Shown here: positions 47,247 through 59,569 of the stretch, one piece after another
How the letters are laid out: each line of letters opens with the position of its first letter
How positions within the stretch are numbered: position 1 is the stretch's first letter
Source of the DNA: Gnetum montanum
Taxonomy: Eukaryota > Streptophyta > Gnetopsida > Gnetales > Gnetaceae
DNA: 64,000 bases
Assembly (NCBI GenBank): GCA_015680685.1
Contig: MNCI01015553.1
Location: forward strand, 210,256-274,255
Direction: 5' to 3'
The notes under the pieces: model-generated
The model's database searches: none
Seen by the model: only the letters and a program-made list of their open reading frames with translations
What the model was told of the DNA's origin: nothing
Translations under genes and position numbers: made by a program

Positions 47247-48078
47247 CCAATGTCATTTCCTTCTATAGCCTTCATTAGTTGTTGTCTCACATGCTATCTC
47301 CACCACCATTGCTAGCTCCAAGCTAGTGTGGATCCAAAACCCCTATGGACCTACCACATGTAGAGCTAGATATTAGGCCAACATAGGCATTGTCTACAAG
47401 CTAGTTGGTGTAGACTGGACCCCATCATTGGTTCCATTGGAACCCCATGTGTTGATGAAAAAGCTTATATATTATACTTAGTCAAATTCTAGGTACTCAG
47501 TATAGTGTAGTTGGCTCTTAGCATAGAGAGCGTAGTTCCAAAGCTAGCCAATTTTTTTTTTTAATTCATACTTATCCATTTTTCATAGTTTTTACACGTA
47601 GCCATATTTTTTGTCATTTTCAGAGTTAGCTATTTTTTCTTCCTATTAAAATTAGTAGCCTTTGCATTTTTCCTTTGTATCATCAACCCTAATCAAAATT
47701 TGACCTTTTTTCCAAGCACACTTGTGGTCATACCCACCCAACAGGAAAACTAGGTTGACCACATCACTAGTCCTACCATGGAAGAGCAAAGGCAATCCCT
47801 TAGGATGCACAACCTACCTTCTAAGTACACAACATTGAATGATAATCAATATAACTTCATTTACAAAAAGCTTCAGGTAGGCCTATTTGTAGACTACCAA
47901 GACATGGAGGCCAAATAAAGTTACTAGCTCATACATCGAAACAGATGGTAGTACTTACCCTCCATTGTCAACTTCATTTCAATCACCAAACTCTATTGGT
48001 GGATGCTCATCTAGCTCATCCAAATGAATGAGCATGAGGTAGGGATAGACTATGAGGAGCCCCTACAAGAAGAGCAAG

Positions 48079-48083
48079 ATGAG
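48079..48083. other. Target-site duplication of solo LTR F (left copy; right copy 49725-49729)
   Basis: ATGAG flanks F on both sides. Removing F plus one copy restores the gag segment found uninterrupted in A (GATGAGTTTGAGGCTTG, 2395). Confidence 0.92.
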
Positions 48084-49724
48084 TAAAACATAACTAATTG
48101 TGGGGTTCAGCACTTTAACTACAAATTTATCTAAGTTTCAAAACTTGATAATTTTTTTCTAAGTGTTGGTGCTACACTCCCCAACATAGCTAGTGTAGCA
48201 TGCATCAAGGCCTATTTTTCTAGAGTTTCTAAGTGTCAATAGCAGTTGCATGAAAATTTTTTTCTAAGTGTTCTAGTATGCTCTCACTCTGCCTACTACA
48301 CTCCAGAGTGTAGCCAGAGCATAGCTAGCATAACACACACTTCCATGACTAGTTTGCTCAAGTGCTAAGCCAAAAGTTGTCAAGATTGATTGGGATGGAC
48401 AAAAAAGTTTGGCAAATTTTCTATCTCTTGGGTTGTTACACTCTAGAGTGTAGCTAGCATAGCACACATTTTAGTGGCCAATTTTAACTAAGTATTAACC
48501 AAGAAGTTGTCAAGCTAGCTCAACATGGAAGAGGCATTCGACAAATTTTCTAATGCCTGAGGCTACCCCTCCTACTACGCTCGAAAGTGTAGCTACCATA
48601 GTAAGACCAAGGACTACAACTTTTTACTAGATTCTTCTAAGTGTCCATGATACACCCTATTCTTGATCAGCATCTCATGTCCCACCCATGCTACACCCTA
48701 CTCTTGAGTAGCATCTCGTGTCCCACCCATAACATAGGATGAGTGTAGCAACCAAAGTGAGAAAAATTTTTGAACTTTTCAAGTCACCTCTAGACTTAGA
48801 AAATTTTCTGAGTAGTCCTTCCTACTACACTACCACATGACACCCAATCTATAGTTTGGGCTAACCCTAGCCCTATAATACCCCTGCATCTCAATGTTTT
48901 AGGGGTTGTCTTCCATTTTTCACCAATTGGGCAATTGACACTTTCATTTGGCATTTGGCATTTTAGCATCTTGGCACTTAGCACCATTAGCGAATGAGAC
49001 CTAGAGAACACCACACCGATAGAGAGGTAGCCTTGCACTACATAGTACACCATGGTATCATTGTAGCCCTACATCGCATGGTACACCACAACCCCGTTAC
49101 AACCCTATAGAACACAACATGGTACACCACGATGGCCAACCCAACAAGTAAGGTTCATCACAGTGAATGTCAAACTTCATAGCTCAACATTACTAAGACT
49201 GTTACTACACTTCCATGATGCCTATTGTACATTATGTACCATCTAAGACCCTTTTGGAGTTAACTACATTCCCATTTGGGTAGTTTTCCATTTCTCTCTT
49301 CTATTTCTAGCATGTTATTACATTTTTCTGGCATCTTTTCACACGCTTTCACATATTTCCACACTGTACTATGCTTGAGTGGTAATATCTATAGGTTTAC
49401 ACCCTCATTTTGGTTAAAACACTTAGCTATTCTTGCCCCCATTCCATGGCTACACTCTACACTTAGCGGCACAAAGCACTGCTTTGACACTTAGCACCAT
49501 TTCATATTGTTTGCACTTGCATTTCAGCTAATCATGCCATCTCCCCCTCCCTCCCATTTGTACCCACCACCCTAGTTGCAATTGACAAAGTTTCTATTTG
49601 ATCAACAAGACCATTTATGATGCTCTACCTTCATTTCTAGCAAGGCCCTTGCATGGAGGTGGGGTTAGGCTATATGCCGACCAACCTCTCGGTGTTCCAA
49701 CCACCAACATTTTCAATCGTTACA
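48084..49724 (+). repeat. Solo LTR F inside gag of element C
   Basis: 1,641 bp from TAAAACAT (TG mutated to TA) to TCGTTACA. It is homologous to the A, C and E LTRs, flanked by ATGAG duplications and with no internal element sequence, so it is a solo LTR left by recombination. TATAATA at 48874-48880. Upstream there are repeated TTTTCTAAGTGT words. The segment with AGAACACCACACCGATAGAG resembles the E LTR most. Confidence 0.92.
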
Positions 49725-51899
49725 ATGAGTTTGAGGCTCGTTTGAAGCATGAGAACTCATTTCATACCTTCTTCCAGTAGATAATCTTCACTTTCATTCC
49801 TCCATAGTCCTACCCATTTTTCTTCTTGAAGATAGTGATAACCTTGGTGTCACCTCCTAGGTCAATGCTTGTGGTGGTAACCCACCAAACCTAGTACACG
49901 TGCCAAGACATGGTACCTCCTTTCAATGTGCCCTTTGTCATCCAGCCATAGCTTGTTCAATCTTCTTTGCCAATAACCATCATGACCACACAACCTTACA
50001 TGCACAACATGCATCCCTCCTAGCACCAAATTGCTTAGGCATTGCATGTCATCCCTATTTTGTCGGCACCTTTTGCAATAGCCTAAACAATAGATGTGTG
50101 ATGGGCCCCAACCATTGTGCCCTTGGCATAGCCTACACAGCAAACGTCCCGTGTGGTCCCATAACAACCTATAGCTAGGCTATGGGCCACACAACTAGCA
50201 CAGTGGGTAGCACAACTAACGCAACCCATCACAACATTCTTAAGCTTGGATCAAACATTCTAGCTCATCCAAACCCTAACAAAGGAGGTTATGCAACTCA
50301 AGGCTATATCCTCTGAAATGGTTCATGTGATGGACTTCTACGAGGAAAATATGATTAGTTCTATTGTTCCACCACTAATACTACCTACTAGTGTTCCACT
50401 CCCCCAATTCACCAATTACAATAGTGAAGGATACTCCAATGGCATGGTCATGTGCCATCATATGTGTGTTTTCCATGTCTTTAACTGGTAAGACACTAAA
50501 CTAGTACTAAGTGCTATCCAAATCCTCCATTTTCTCTTTGGAAGATCTCCTAAGCTAGTTCATCACATGCATCAAGTATAACTTGAAGCTAGAAGTAACC
50601 TTGAACTAGCTTATGTAGAGTAAGTAGGGCCACTTAGAGCCCATGCATAAATTCATACAACGCTAGAGTGCATCACTCAATAAAATTTGTGAGCTAATTG
50701 CTAAAATGCAACTATTGGTAATCTTCAAGGATGTAGTGAATGACTTTATCAAGTCAAAACTATATCATCTATACCTGCAATTTTTGAGCCAAGCATTTTC
50801 TCAAACTAGGAGCATTCAAGATGCAGTGGAAGCTAGTAAGGACTCGGCCTACATGGCTTACAAGAATCTCCATGCCAAGAAGGATAATGACAAGGGCAAA
50901 GTAAGCACAATTGTGGCAATAGTGGCCAACAAGGCCAAGCTAAGTAACCCCAAGCCAATGACTAGGCCACCCAAGTCCTTAGCAAACAACAAGGCTTTTA
51001 GCCCTAGCACTACAGTAAGCAAACAACCTACATCATTGGTAGCTGTGGGGCAAGCTACCTCAAGGTCCAACTTTGAGTGCAAGGATTACTCAAAGTACAC
51101 CCTGTTGCCCCTAAAACTCTAAGAACTCCTTAACCACCTTCTCATGGCTGGATGCATCTAGTATAACCATATGTCTAAGGATGCTCGCAAGAGACATGAT
51201 AGATACTACAAGCTCCTAAGGAATCTGATGTCTACTGCCCCTAATGAGCCTCTAATCCTTAAGCATTTTAGGCTAGATATGTTATGCCATTACCATTAGC
51301 TACCTAGCCAAAAAATTGACTTTTGCATGACTCTACAAGATGACATCTAACACAAGATTGACAAAGGAAAGTTGGTCCTTAATGCTACCAATCTAGTTCA
51401 TCCTCAAAAACAATCAATGAGGGTCTACAAGGATCCTCTAAACATGAGTTATGTAGGGTACCATCAATGCTATTAGTAGTGATGAAAACCTAGAGCCAGC
51501 ATAGTGACCATTCATGGTCTATGTTCCCTATGACAATGCTGGGACCTCCTCATCCTCCATAAGTTCAAGGTTCCCTTTTGTTATTAGAGTATGAACTTAG
51601 GCACCCACAATACTCTTCATGGTTAGGGTCCCATAGCATATTGCAACAATGACTATCTAGTCACTCTTTGTTAGTAGGATGCTGCAACATGTGGACTCCT
51701 CACCTACCCAAAGTTTAGTGCTAGGCCACACATTAGTCCCTACTCATCCAAGGGACCATCCTACAAGTAATGCTAGTAGAACATCTAAGTGGAAACCAAG
51801 GAGACCTAATGAGCACATTATTGATAAGATGCTTAGGCAACAACAGGAGCATAAAGTGCCAAGGCACCACAAGCAACTAACAATTAAGAATTGAAGCTC

Positions 51900-52960
51900 C
51901 CAAGCAAACAAGGCAAGCCAAGCCTAAGTCTCCCCCATAAGAGATTCATCTCCTAGGCCACATGGAGGAGATGAAGGCCAAAAAATGGTCAACAACAAGG
52001 ATTTCATAGACACATTAGCTTAAGTGAAGCAAGATTTAAAGCAAAATAGCACCATGCTGAGCCTGTATGACCTGATCATGACCTCCTCTACCCATCATGA
52101 AGCATTATTCTGCATGTTGACCTCCATTCCTATTATGGAGGACATCTTAGTAGATGAATAATCCATCCATGCTATGATGCTGCCTCCTATGCCATAGGAA
52201 TTGAGCTCAACACCCCTCATGTTCTACTATGAGGCAATCAAGGCTGACCTTGATAAGGGTCAATCATCATCGTGCCTATGTTTATCACCATCTACGTAGG
52301 GCAATGCAAAATCTAAAGGGTTCATGTTCATGATGGAGTAGCAACAGACATCATCCCATACACCATTGTTGATAAAATAGGTCTTGCAAATAAGATCAAA
52401 TCCATAAAAACAATGTGCATGAAGTCCTTCAATGGATTGCACATTGTTGTTAGGGGAACTGTCATGATAGCCTTCATGGTAGGGGAACAATTCCCCACCA
52501 CTACAAAGTTCATCGTCATCTAGGAGATGCTGAGATTTAGCTTAATCTTGGGTAGGCCCTAACTAGCCCAACTATGGGCTGTCTCTTCTCCTATTCATGA
52601 GGAAATCCACCTTCCATATGAAGGTGCTAAGGTTTTCATTTATAGTGACAATGCAATCCCTTTGGCCATTGACAACATAAACACAAAATAAGGGTTAGAG
52701 GTGGAGTTCCCTGACAACGTGCCTCCTATAGAGGACAATGGCAAAACACACAAGGCTAGTGCACCCAAGCAAGGAAAGGAAATAGAAGACCTCCCAGAGG
52801 ATGCTTCATGGGCTGAATTTCCCTTTGACATAGTGAACAAAGGTAAAGGTGAATACTGCATCATACAATCTAGGCCCTACACACCTCCTAATCCACACTA
52901 GATTAGGAAGCAATTGCATGACTAAGGTAACCCCTCAGTTCAATGCATGTTAGGTGCCTA
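51900..52960 (+). pseudogene. Aspartic protease pseudogene of element C
   Basis: The linker EIHLLGHMEEMKAKK is at about 51940. The retropepsin-like domain covers 52255-52660. The active-site segment VHVHDGVATDIIPY (about 52318-52360) has the first Asp changed to His. MCMKSFNGLHIVVRGT, FSLILGRP and EIHLPYEGAKVFIYSDN follow. The C-terminal region EIEDLPEDASWAEFPFDIV and YCIIQSRPYTPPNPH (52780-52901) is in an open frame of 66 codons and matches A's tail (RPYAPPNLH). Confidence 0.85.
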
Positions 52961-53189
52961 CTTACCCTTCATGTAGCACATATCTTTCCTAAATGCACTT
53001 GTTTGCGCATTTACATTTTACTTGGTTGTTTGCATTTTTTACTATTTACTTTGTCACACATTAGTTTTCTTAGTTTGTGCATTTTTTCTTAGTTTATGCA
53101 TCTACTTATTTAGTTTACTCTTTAGCAATTATTAGCCTATGCATAAAAAACATTAAAAAACATAAAGATCATAAAAAATATAACTACAA

Positions 53190-53590
53190 AAAACATGACC
53201 CAAAAGGCCTTAAACTAGCAAATGGCCTGCCATGGCCTTAAACTAGCATCCATTAGCTGAAAAAGGCCTTAAACTAGTGCATGGCCCCCCATGACCTTAA
53301 ACTAGAATCTGTAGCCTAAAATGGCCTAAAACTATCACCATGGCTCACCATGGCCTTAAAATGGCAACATGGGACCTGAAATGACCTAAAACTAGCACTT
53401 TTAATCCTCACTCATGACCTAAAATGATCCTAAACTAGCAATAATGTGGCCTACCATGGCCTTAAACTAGCAACTTGCGACCTAACATGGCATAAAACTA
53501 GCAATCATCACTTGGTTTGAAATGTCCTTAAACTAGCAATGGCCCTTTTGCTAGGGCCCTAAATTGGCATGAGGCTTGCAATGGCCTAGT
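53190..53590 (+). repeat. Junction array 1, element C
   Basis: About twelve units of GGCCTTAAACTAGCA (period 30-40 bp) in varied contexts. It is the longest example of this array in the window. From 52961 to 53189 no gene is seen. Confidence 0.85.
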
Positions 53591-53819
53591 CACATGTCAT
53601 TGCACAATCATATCATGATGTAATCATAACTTAGCACATCCATCCATTGTAATATTAGCATATTAAAATGTATAGCAAATAGTCAAAAAGGTTACACACT
53701 CCATATACCAAATGCATCCATTACATCTCACATCAATAATAGTACACATCAGCATCAACACCATGTAGCAAAAAATACACAAAAATGCAAAAAATGCCCA
53801 ATAGTAAGGCTACATCAAA

Positions 53820-54816
53820 ACATGCTCAACGAGTGGTAGTAGGTGGAGGTGGAGGTGGAGGTGCTTCTTCCTTCGCTACTCCATTGGGGCCTACAACATT
53901 GCCTAATCCCTACTACCACAAAAAAGCAACAAAACAAACAATCAGTGAGCAAATGTACAATATAGAAATTAACCTAAGAAAGCATAAAAATAAACAAAAA
54001 ACTAACTTGAAAGTGTCCTACATCGACCAAATCTAGAGGAAACCTATCAAATCCATCCTCCAAGTGTTGGAGGATCTTGGCCTCAAATAAGTACATCCCT
54101 GTAAGGGTCTTGCCTTTTTCCATGATGGTTCATGCAAGTGACTCCATAAGAAAAGTAGGAAAGGAGACCTCTCTTGAGGGGGTAAAAATCTACCTCTCAG
54201 GAGAACCACTCACCATGGTATGATAAGCGAACAACTTGTAGGCCTATCTCTAATTGGTTACCTTAAGAAACATCTTCAGGTGACAACATTCAATAGACTC
54301 CTCTTTGTACCATTGAAGGAGTGCATTGCACTTGCAGTTGTACTAGTGCTTATGGTCTATAGTCTTTCTAGTCTTGGTTCTTTTGGGTGAGTAGATCCAT
54401 CTATAGCTACTGCTTGATAATATCTTAGGTGGCCTCATTTTTGCCTCAGATGGCTAACTAGTACCTAGCATAATCTGTCTTTGAGGTCCACCAAGTACTG
54501 TCTCCCTATGATTGAGTTGCTAAAAAGTCATATTAGGATTGTAGATCCCTATTCTTTGTGTCTTGGCTCATCATCCTCTCCTAGAGCTCATGCATGTGCT
54601 TCCACAAGTGCTCATTCAAGCACCTATAGACCCACAAAGCTTTCACTCAGGAAAGTGCACATTTGCTAGCTACCTTGTATGTATGACAAGGTACCTGCTC
54701 CACCTCAAGAGGGAACTCAAGTATAACATTTTCCTTATCCACCCTTCTTGGGTACCATCGAAGCTTAGATCCTATTGGTATATAACAAGTAAATAAACAT
54801 TAGCCAAAAAGACGAA
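53820..54816 (-). pseudogene. Antisense gene of element C, 3' part, cut by element E
   Basis: Reading on the minus strand from E: a decayed segment aligned with the coiled-coil-like part of the B gene (54790-54030: EFPLEVEQVPCHTYKVASK, ALWVYRCLNEHLWKHM, TDYARY, DIIKQ, MDLLTQKN correspond to B residues such as LWEYKSVNEDL, IDDYARF, EIVKQ, MDLLAQK). A last exon (about 53900-53825, GLGNVVGPNGVAKEEAPPPP) ends in TGA. The collinearity with B and A shows that the antisense gene was part of the family before these copies separated. The 5' continuation is at 63693-64000. Confidence 0.68.
54812..54816. other. Target-site duplication of element E (left copy; right copy 63693-63697)
   Basis: ACGAA left, ACTAA right, one mismatch. 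The flanking C sequence is collinear with A (7460-7600) once E is removed. Confidence 0.75.
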
Positions 54817-55567
54817 TGTGACATATGAAAAAGTCGATGGTTGGAATACCGAGAGGTGCATGGGCATACAACCTAACCCCAAATCCATGTGATGACCATG
54901 CTAGAGAAAACAAAAATAGGATGCTCTAAACGATCTTGTTGATCAAACAAGGACTTACATGGTGTTAAAACAATTATGTGTGAGAAGGGTTTGTACTACA
55001 TTACGCATGGGCATCGGGTCCAGGTAAGCTAGAGCATAGCAAGGTGTCCTAGTCTAAGAACAGTGACGTAAATGTGCAAATATGTATGAAAAAGTGAGAA
55101 AATACAAGTGTTATGCTAAATGCCAAAGAGAGGTGCTTGATAAATGCTACAAAATTTGAGAACAGTAGTGCAGCACCCCAAAAGAGGGAGCATAGATAAT
55201 TCACAAAGGGTCTCAAAGGGTATATAGTGTATAATAGGTGAAGTGGAAGCATAGTCATAGCCTCGGTGGTGTCAATCTATGAAGTATAGTGCTCACTATG
55301 TTGAAGTGTGCTTGTCAGGTTGGTAGTCATGGTGTACCGTGCGATGTTCTACAGGGCTACAATGGGGCTACAGTATAGCATGAGGTGTAGCTGTGCTTCT
55401 CTATTGGTGTAATGTGCTCTAGATCTCATTTGTCCATAGTGCTTAAGTGCTAAGATGCCAAAGTGCCAAAATGCAAAATGAAAGTGCCAACTACCTTATT
55501 GGTGAAAAATGAAAGTCAGCCCCCTTTTTTCCTTTTTTTCTCCCCCTTTAAACATTAGGGTGTAGGG

Positions 55568-55575
55568 TATTTATA
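55568..55575 (-). promoter_or_regulatory. TATA box of E 3' LTR
   Basis: TATAAATA on the minus strand, conserved at 62667-62674 in the 5' LTR and with similar flanks in A (46029). Confidence 0.7.
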
Positions 55576-55609
55576 AGGCTAGGGCTAATCCAAAATGTAG
55601 ATCAAGTGC

Positions 55610-55935
55610 CATGTGGCAGTGTAGGAAACATCCCATGTTACGTGTGAGACATGGGACACTAGCTACTATGCTTATCTCGTGTTATGTGTGGGACACGAGG
55701 CTTTGGTTGCTACACTTATTCCATGTTACACGTGGGACATGGAACACTAGCTACTACACTCATCCATGTTACATGTGGGACACAAGATGCTACTACACTT
55801 GTCTCATGTTACGTGTGGGACATAGGACTCTGGCTGCTATAGTTGTTCCATGTTACGTGTTAGACACGGGATGCTGGCTGCTACACTTGTCCTCGGTTAT
55901 GCATGGGAAACAAGATGATGGCTACTAGGCTTGTC
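55610..55935. repeat. LTR tandem repeat block 1 of element E (other copy 62715-63040)
   Basis: About seven imperfect units of 40-50 bp containing CATGTTACGTGTGGGACA and CTACTACACTTGTCC. Open frames through it on the + strand (for example 55611-55928, 62694-63068) encode a period-repeating peptide and are not genes. The block lies upstream of the LTR's TATA box in the minus orientation. Confidence 0.85.
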
Positions 55936-55939
55936 CCAG

Positions 55940-56335
55940 GTTCTACACTGCACTACGCTACACATCATAATAGAGTACCATGCTACACAATGTCACATGG
56001 TGTTATGTTATGCTATGCTAAGCAACATGACATGGTGTTGTGTTGTGCTACACTACATACCATAACATCATGCTATGCTGCACTATGCTACGTAGCTTGA
56101 CATGGTGCTACGCTACGCAATGTGACATAGTGCTACACTATGTTATGCTTTATAGTGTGACATGGTGCTACGCTATGCTACACTACACAATGTAACATGG
56201 TGTTATGTTGTGCTACACTACGTAGTGTGACATGGTGCTATGCTGCACTTCACTACATAGCATGACAAGATGATATGTTGTGTTACGCTACACAACGTGA
56301 CATGGTGCTATGATGCATAGCTTAACATGTGAATC
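55940..56335. repeat. LTR tandem repeat block 2 of element E (other copy 63040-63530)
   Basis: Ten or more units of 30-45 bp containing GTGACATGGTGCTACGCTAC and CTATGCTACACAGC. Each unit contains short self-complementary words (GTAGC/GCTAC). Copy number differs between the two LTRs. Similar GCTACGCTAC words are in the B LTR (20860-21300). Confidence 0.85.
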
Positions 56336-56499
56336 TGCAGAAAGTGCCATCATTCTAACACTTAGAAAACTTTTTCAAATCTAGCAGTTGGAGCTAACTA
56401 CACTCAACACTTGAAAAAATATAGGCAAAGCACCACTGTTTTGACACTTATCCAAATTTGAAATTGAGAGGCCAAGACCTAAAATTTTGTGGTGTTTCA

Positions 56500-56553
56500 A
56501 TGACCCCTCTCTGTTGATAGCTAGAGGAGTGACCCAAGAGACATTGACAAAGA
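56500..56553 (-). other. Polypurine tract and hairpin of element E
   Basis: On the minus strand AGAGAGGGGTCAT abuts the 3' LTR. TCTTTGTCAATGTCT (from 56553 to 56539) faces AGCTATCAACAGAGA (56522 to 56508): ten Watson-Crick and two wobble pairs of fifteen. The arm again overlaps the purine run. Confidence 0.6.
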
Positions 56554-57669
56554 ATTACAAAACACCATAGTAGACATGCCACCAACATCACTCATTGATA
56601 CAAGATCAGATGTTGTTTTACCATGCTCAAGAGTGCTATAGAAATAAGGTTATGTTGAGGGACAAGGAGTATACACAATGCTAGGGAGATGAAATTTAAA
56701 TGGTGGAAATGAAATGCAAACAATGGATCATGATGTAAGATGCAAATTCAGCATGGTTGACAGTAACCATGGCATGAAGTGGTTCACCCCTGAAACCTTG
56801 ACCTCTTTTCAAAGTGCTTATGAGAGTTTCAAAGTCAATCTAAGGCTGGGCCAATTACAAAGCTGTAGCGTTGTCAATTTTCTTGGGGATGTACTTTTCA
56901 CCATTCTTTTTTTTTGTGTGTTGTGAGGCAAACCTTCTTTGGGTTCAGCATACTACTAAATGTTAGCTGCAAGTTCGCCATCAAGAAGATGGGCTTTGTT
57001 TTGATGCATCCACATCGCATCTATAGGATAGATGTTTCCTCCTAGGGATTATTTGTGTTTCATTTTCTTAGGCTTTGACCACACAATAGAGGCTGCCAAC
57101 AAGATGAGTTGTGTTACATTGACCATGGGTTCTATAGTTGATGTAAAGAGAATGCCATATGCATCACAGTGTGTATGCATTTGAGGGATTTGTAATCATG
57201 AGTATGTAGGGGATGAAAGGATTTTGGGTTGAAGGAGTGGATGTGCATAGGCTGTAACAGGGATGATGGGTATGTGCACTCTTAAGTGGCTTAACTAGTC
57301 CAATCATGCACATCAAAACAATGTGATAACTTGCTACTACAATGAGATGCATCTTTGCATGATCACCTCTCAGGGTTCATCCTGCAAACATAACTTTAAG
57401 AAGGCAAGAAAACCACACAACATGAAATGCAAGTGTAAATGCTTGATGTGAAGATGCTGCAAGTGCTAGATGCGAAGATGCTATAAATGTGTCAAATGTT
57501 GTGTCAGTTGCAAGTGCTCAAGAAGCTAGTGAAAGTGCTAGGGCAATGATGTTGTGAGTCCTCTAAAGGTCACACTAATGGAAAGTGCTCCAAAAGATTA
57601 GCAGGATGGTGGGAGGTGATGATGCTATCAGTGCCCCAAGGGTTTCACCAATGGAAAGTGCTCAAATAG
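56554..57669 (-). other. Non-coding 3' tail of element E
   Basis: Homologous to the D tail (17840-18999) and partly to the A tail. No conserved reading frame. It contains a short AAGTGCTAGATGCGAAGATGC-like duplication near 57440-57490. Confidence 0.65.
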
Positions 57670-58275
57670 ATTAGTAACATGCCAATTTAAAGTCCTGGTA
57701 GACTGTGAACCCAATTTAAAGTCTTGGCAAATCATGATGTGTTAGCTTATAGTTTTAGCAAATTACTATGTCATAGAAAATAGTGGATGTTATGCGAGTT
57801 TAACGTCATGACCCAAGGATGAGTTATTATGCTAGTTTAACGTCATCACCCAAGGACAAGTTGTTATGCCAGTTTAACGTCATGACCCAAGGATGAGTTG
57901 TTGTTCTAGTTTAATGTCATGACCCAAGGATGAGCTATTGTGCCAATTTAACATCATCATCCAAGGATGATCTTTTGTTCCAGTTTAACATCATGACCCA
58001 AGGATGAGCTATTTTCTTAGTTTCACATCATGACCCAAGGATGAGCTACGCCAATTTATAGTCATAGCGGACTGCTTACCTTGCTTGTGTCAGGTGCGAT
58101 GCTACATGCATAGTCATGCTATGTGCTTGCAAGATCTTGCAAAAATCAATTAGAAAAAAACATCAAGTGGAAATTGTTGTAAATAGAATTGAAATGCATG
58201 AATGAATGGAAAGTAGTGCAAAAATCGATAGTTTTAGGCCATCCAGGGCTGTAGGCTAGTTTAAGGCCTTTTTGG
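57670..58275 (-). repeat. Fused junction arrays of element E
   Basis: On the minus strand, GGCCTTAAACTAGCC of array type 1 (58255-58275) is followed by type 3 units with CATCCTTGGGTCATGACGTT and AAACTGGCA (57800-58060) and CAAGACTTTAAATTGGG (57700). This is array 1 joined to array 3 with the pol region missing between them. Confidence 0.82.
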
Positions 58276-58409
58276 CCATGTGTTTTTGTTGTTTTATTTT
58301 TTTAATGTATTTTTGATGTTTTTCAACTGCAACATGTAAGCTAAGTTGATGAATGCATAAATAAAGTAGAAATTCATAAACAAACAAAAATGCATGATCT
58401 AAGTGAGTA

Positions 58410-59544
58410 GGCAAAATGTAAATGTGTAGACTAGTGCGATGTAAATGAAAGTCAAAAATGCATGGCAAGTGGAGGCAAAGGGTAGGCAAGAACCTAGCAA
58501 ATTTTTGGCCAAAAGAAAGTCTTGGTCATATAGTTGCTTCCTAATTAGGTGTAGATTAGGAATCATGCAAGGCTTAGGACCCTCTAGGAGGCTATTGGCT
58601 TCAACCACTCGTTCGAGTGTGTTAGCCTTAGGCACTACATTGGTTGCCATAGGTGTACCACTAAGAAACTCTTCTTCCAAAACTTGCACCATGTCTATGT
58701 CGTGGATAGTCAAAGAGGAAGCATTATCACCATGGATGATAACTTGATCACCTTCATATGGAAGGTGGATTTCTTGGTGCATGGGAGAGAAGATGGCCCT
58801 TAGTTGGGCTAGCCAAGGCCTACCTAGAATCATGTTAACACCTGGCATCTCGTCTATGATAGTGAAATCCACACTGGTGTGGAATTACTCTCCTATCACG
58901 AAGGCTAAGTTGATTGTACCCATAATAGTCACACATGATCTATTGAAGGATTTTAGACATGCAATTTTGTTTGGCTTGATTTTGTCTAGTAGGCCTAGCT
59001 TGTCGATGACAGAGTATAGGACTATGTTTGTTGTTGCACCATCATCAACATGTACTCTATGAATCGTGCACTGCCCAACACATATGCTAATGGATAGTGG
59101 AGCTATAGTGACCTCCCCTAATTTGAGGTTAACCTTGACTGCATCGTTGCAAAGCACTAGGTGTGTTGAACTTGATTCTTGTGCTGCAGGGGGCAACATC
59201 ATAGCATGGATTGATGTCTCATCTACAGGGATGTCCTCTGTAATAGGAATGGAGGCCAAAATTCATGCCAGGGCTTGGCAATGAGTAGATGAGGTCATGA
59301 CCAAGTCATACAAGCTCAAAGTTGTATTCTTTTGCTTGAGTGTTTGTTTCACCTGGGTTAGTGTAGCTACGAAGTCCTTGTTATTAGCCATTATGTTCTC
59401 CTTGACTTCCTCCATGTGGCTTGAGAGATAGATCTCTTGCGGAGGGGACTTGGGCTTGGTTTGCTTGGTATGCTTGGGGGTAGGGGCCCCAATGTTTGGT
59501 TTTTTCTTATTGATTATAGGCTTTGCTTTAGCCATGGGGGTCAC
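58410..59544 (-). pseudogene. Protease region of element E
   Basis: On the minus strand: linker PQEIYLSSHMEEVKENIMAN and SLYDLVMTSSTHCQALA (59544-59263). The retropepsin-like domain follows from 59259: IHRVHVDDGATTNIVLY, with D-D-G at 59046-59038, then CLKSFNRSCVTIMGT. A frameshift or stop near 58885 is followed by the open frame 58872-58399 with FTIIDEMPGVNMILGRPWL, EIHLPYEGDQVIIHGDN and the shared C-terminal IRKQLYDQDF. Only one or two lesions separate it from an open frame. It would cleave Gag if expressed. Confidence 0.9.
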
Positions 59545-59569
59545 AAGACATTCATTTGTCCTCTTGCAT

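Larger units (their letters stand above)
47776..51560 (+). pseudogene. gag: gag pseudogene of element C, interrupted by solo LTR F
   Basis: The start MEEQRQSLRMHNLPSKYTT (47776) is followed by NQYNFIYKKLQVGLFVDYQD and DYEEPLQEEQDE, up to the F insertion (48083). The frame resumes at 49725 with FEARLKHENSFHTFF. The capsid region lies at about 50240-50860 (IQTLTKEVMQLKA, VMDFYEEN, LVIFKDVVNDFIKSK, QTRSIQDAVEASKD). A basic segment (50870-51060) and FECKDYSKYTLLPLK come next, and the zinc-knuckle region is near 51280-51330 (CHYH reduced to CHYH-like, QKIDFC). Stops and frameshifts throughout. One 138-codon open stretch survives at 50706-51122. Confidence 0.85.
54817..56499 (-). repeat. 3' LTR of element E
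   Basis: TGTGACAT to GTGGTGTTTCA on the + strand, 1,683 bp, aligned with 61921-63692. TATA box on the minus strand at 55568-55575. It contains two tandem-repeat blocks, described separately. Confidence 0.93.

Noticed and set aside
55611-55928. Open frames with repeating Thr/Tyr/His peptides (also 62694-63068 and 62947-63138)
   Set aside because: They are translations of the LTR tandem repeats, with period set by the repeat unit.
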